DNA from: an uncultured Faecalibacterium sp.
Lineage (GTDB): Bacteria > Bacillota > Clostridia > Oscillospirales > Ruminococcaceae
Direction of reading: 5' to 3'
DNA: 28,816 nt
NCBI GenBank assembly: GCA_934501115.1
Contig: CAKSTO010000031.1
Coordinates: 1 to 28,816, forward strand
Shown here: positions 28,788-28,816 of the stretch, one piece after another
Numbering within the stretch: position 1 is the first letter of the stretch
Layout of the letters: each line of letters starts with the position of its first letter
Translations under genes and position numbers: made by a program
The notes under the pieces: model-generated
What the model was told of the DNA's origin: nothing
The model's input: the letters and a program-made list of their open reading frames with translations, nothing else
The model's database searches: none

Positions 28788-28816
28788 ACGCACACTCCTT
28801 TATCTCTCCTGCTGCG

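Noticed and set aside
1..28816. CRISPR array
   Set aside because: No series of regularly spaced identical direct repeats was seen. The repeats present are dispersed palindromes.

Overview
The window looks like a chromosomal segment of a GC-rich gut Clostridia member of the Oscillospiraceae/Ruminococcaceae, most like Faecalibacterium. That call rests on recalled family traits: a FeoA-FeoB fusion, a DUF6061-type small protein, a short 2[4Fe-4S] ferredoxin beside ricT/trmN6/rsmI, sigma-A promoters with 16-18 nt spacers, purine-rich SD sites and many strong intrinsic terminators. No rRNA or CRISPR array was seen.

Layout. 1-3134 (+): the 3' end of an MgtE magnesium channel gene; a gene-free 0.8-kb stretch holding a 203-nt palindromic repeat and a cluster of DnaA-box-like 9-mers; then a rhomboid-like membrane protein gene coupled to holB. 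3199-5241 (-): two Tat-type lipoprotein genes and a gamma-carbonic-anhydrase-like gene. 5354-6631 (+): a membrane-anchored D,D-carboxypeptidase. 6702-8944 (-): an OPT oligopeptide transporter translationally coupled to a PqqD-like peptide-binding protein. 9235-13623 (-): ricT, ferredoxin, trmN6, rsmI, yfcE-type phosphoesterase and birA, a housekeeping cluster whose core order (ricT...trmN6...rsmI) is classical in Firmicutes, though its usual partner holB lies 10 kb away on the other strand. 14000-17929 (+): a very large RND permease with a built-in coiled-coil insert.

18054-18743 (-) is a GntR/FCD regulator, divergent from galM (19071, +), which is followed by a separately promoted galE (20445, +); together these make a small galactose unit. 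21845-24187 (+) is the feoAB fusion, with a consensus promoter and an operator-like dyad at the predicted start of transcription. Next comes a small island (marR plus a truncated tauE) bracketed by 90-nt inverted repeats whose hairpin stems differ by compensatory changes. Trigger factor (-) follows. From 26901 to the end, a tRNA-Arg(ACG) gene is followed by small genes and a ParB-like gene of plasmid/ICE character, suggesting the edge of an integrated element.

The most unusual signals are non-coding: the DnaA-box-like cluster at 986-1373, the 203-nt MITE-like modular repeat (two equal-length copies with an internal segment inverted), and the covarying inverted repeats around the marR island. 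The most interesting protein pairing is the OPT transporter with its PqqD-like partner. No complete novel defence or biosynthetic system could be shown in this window.
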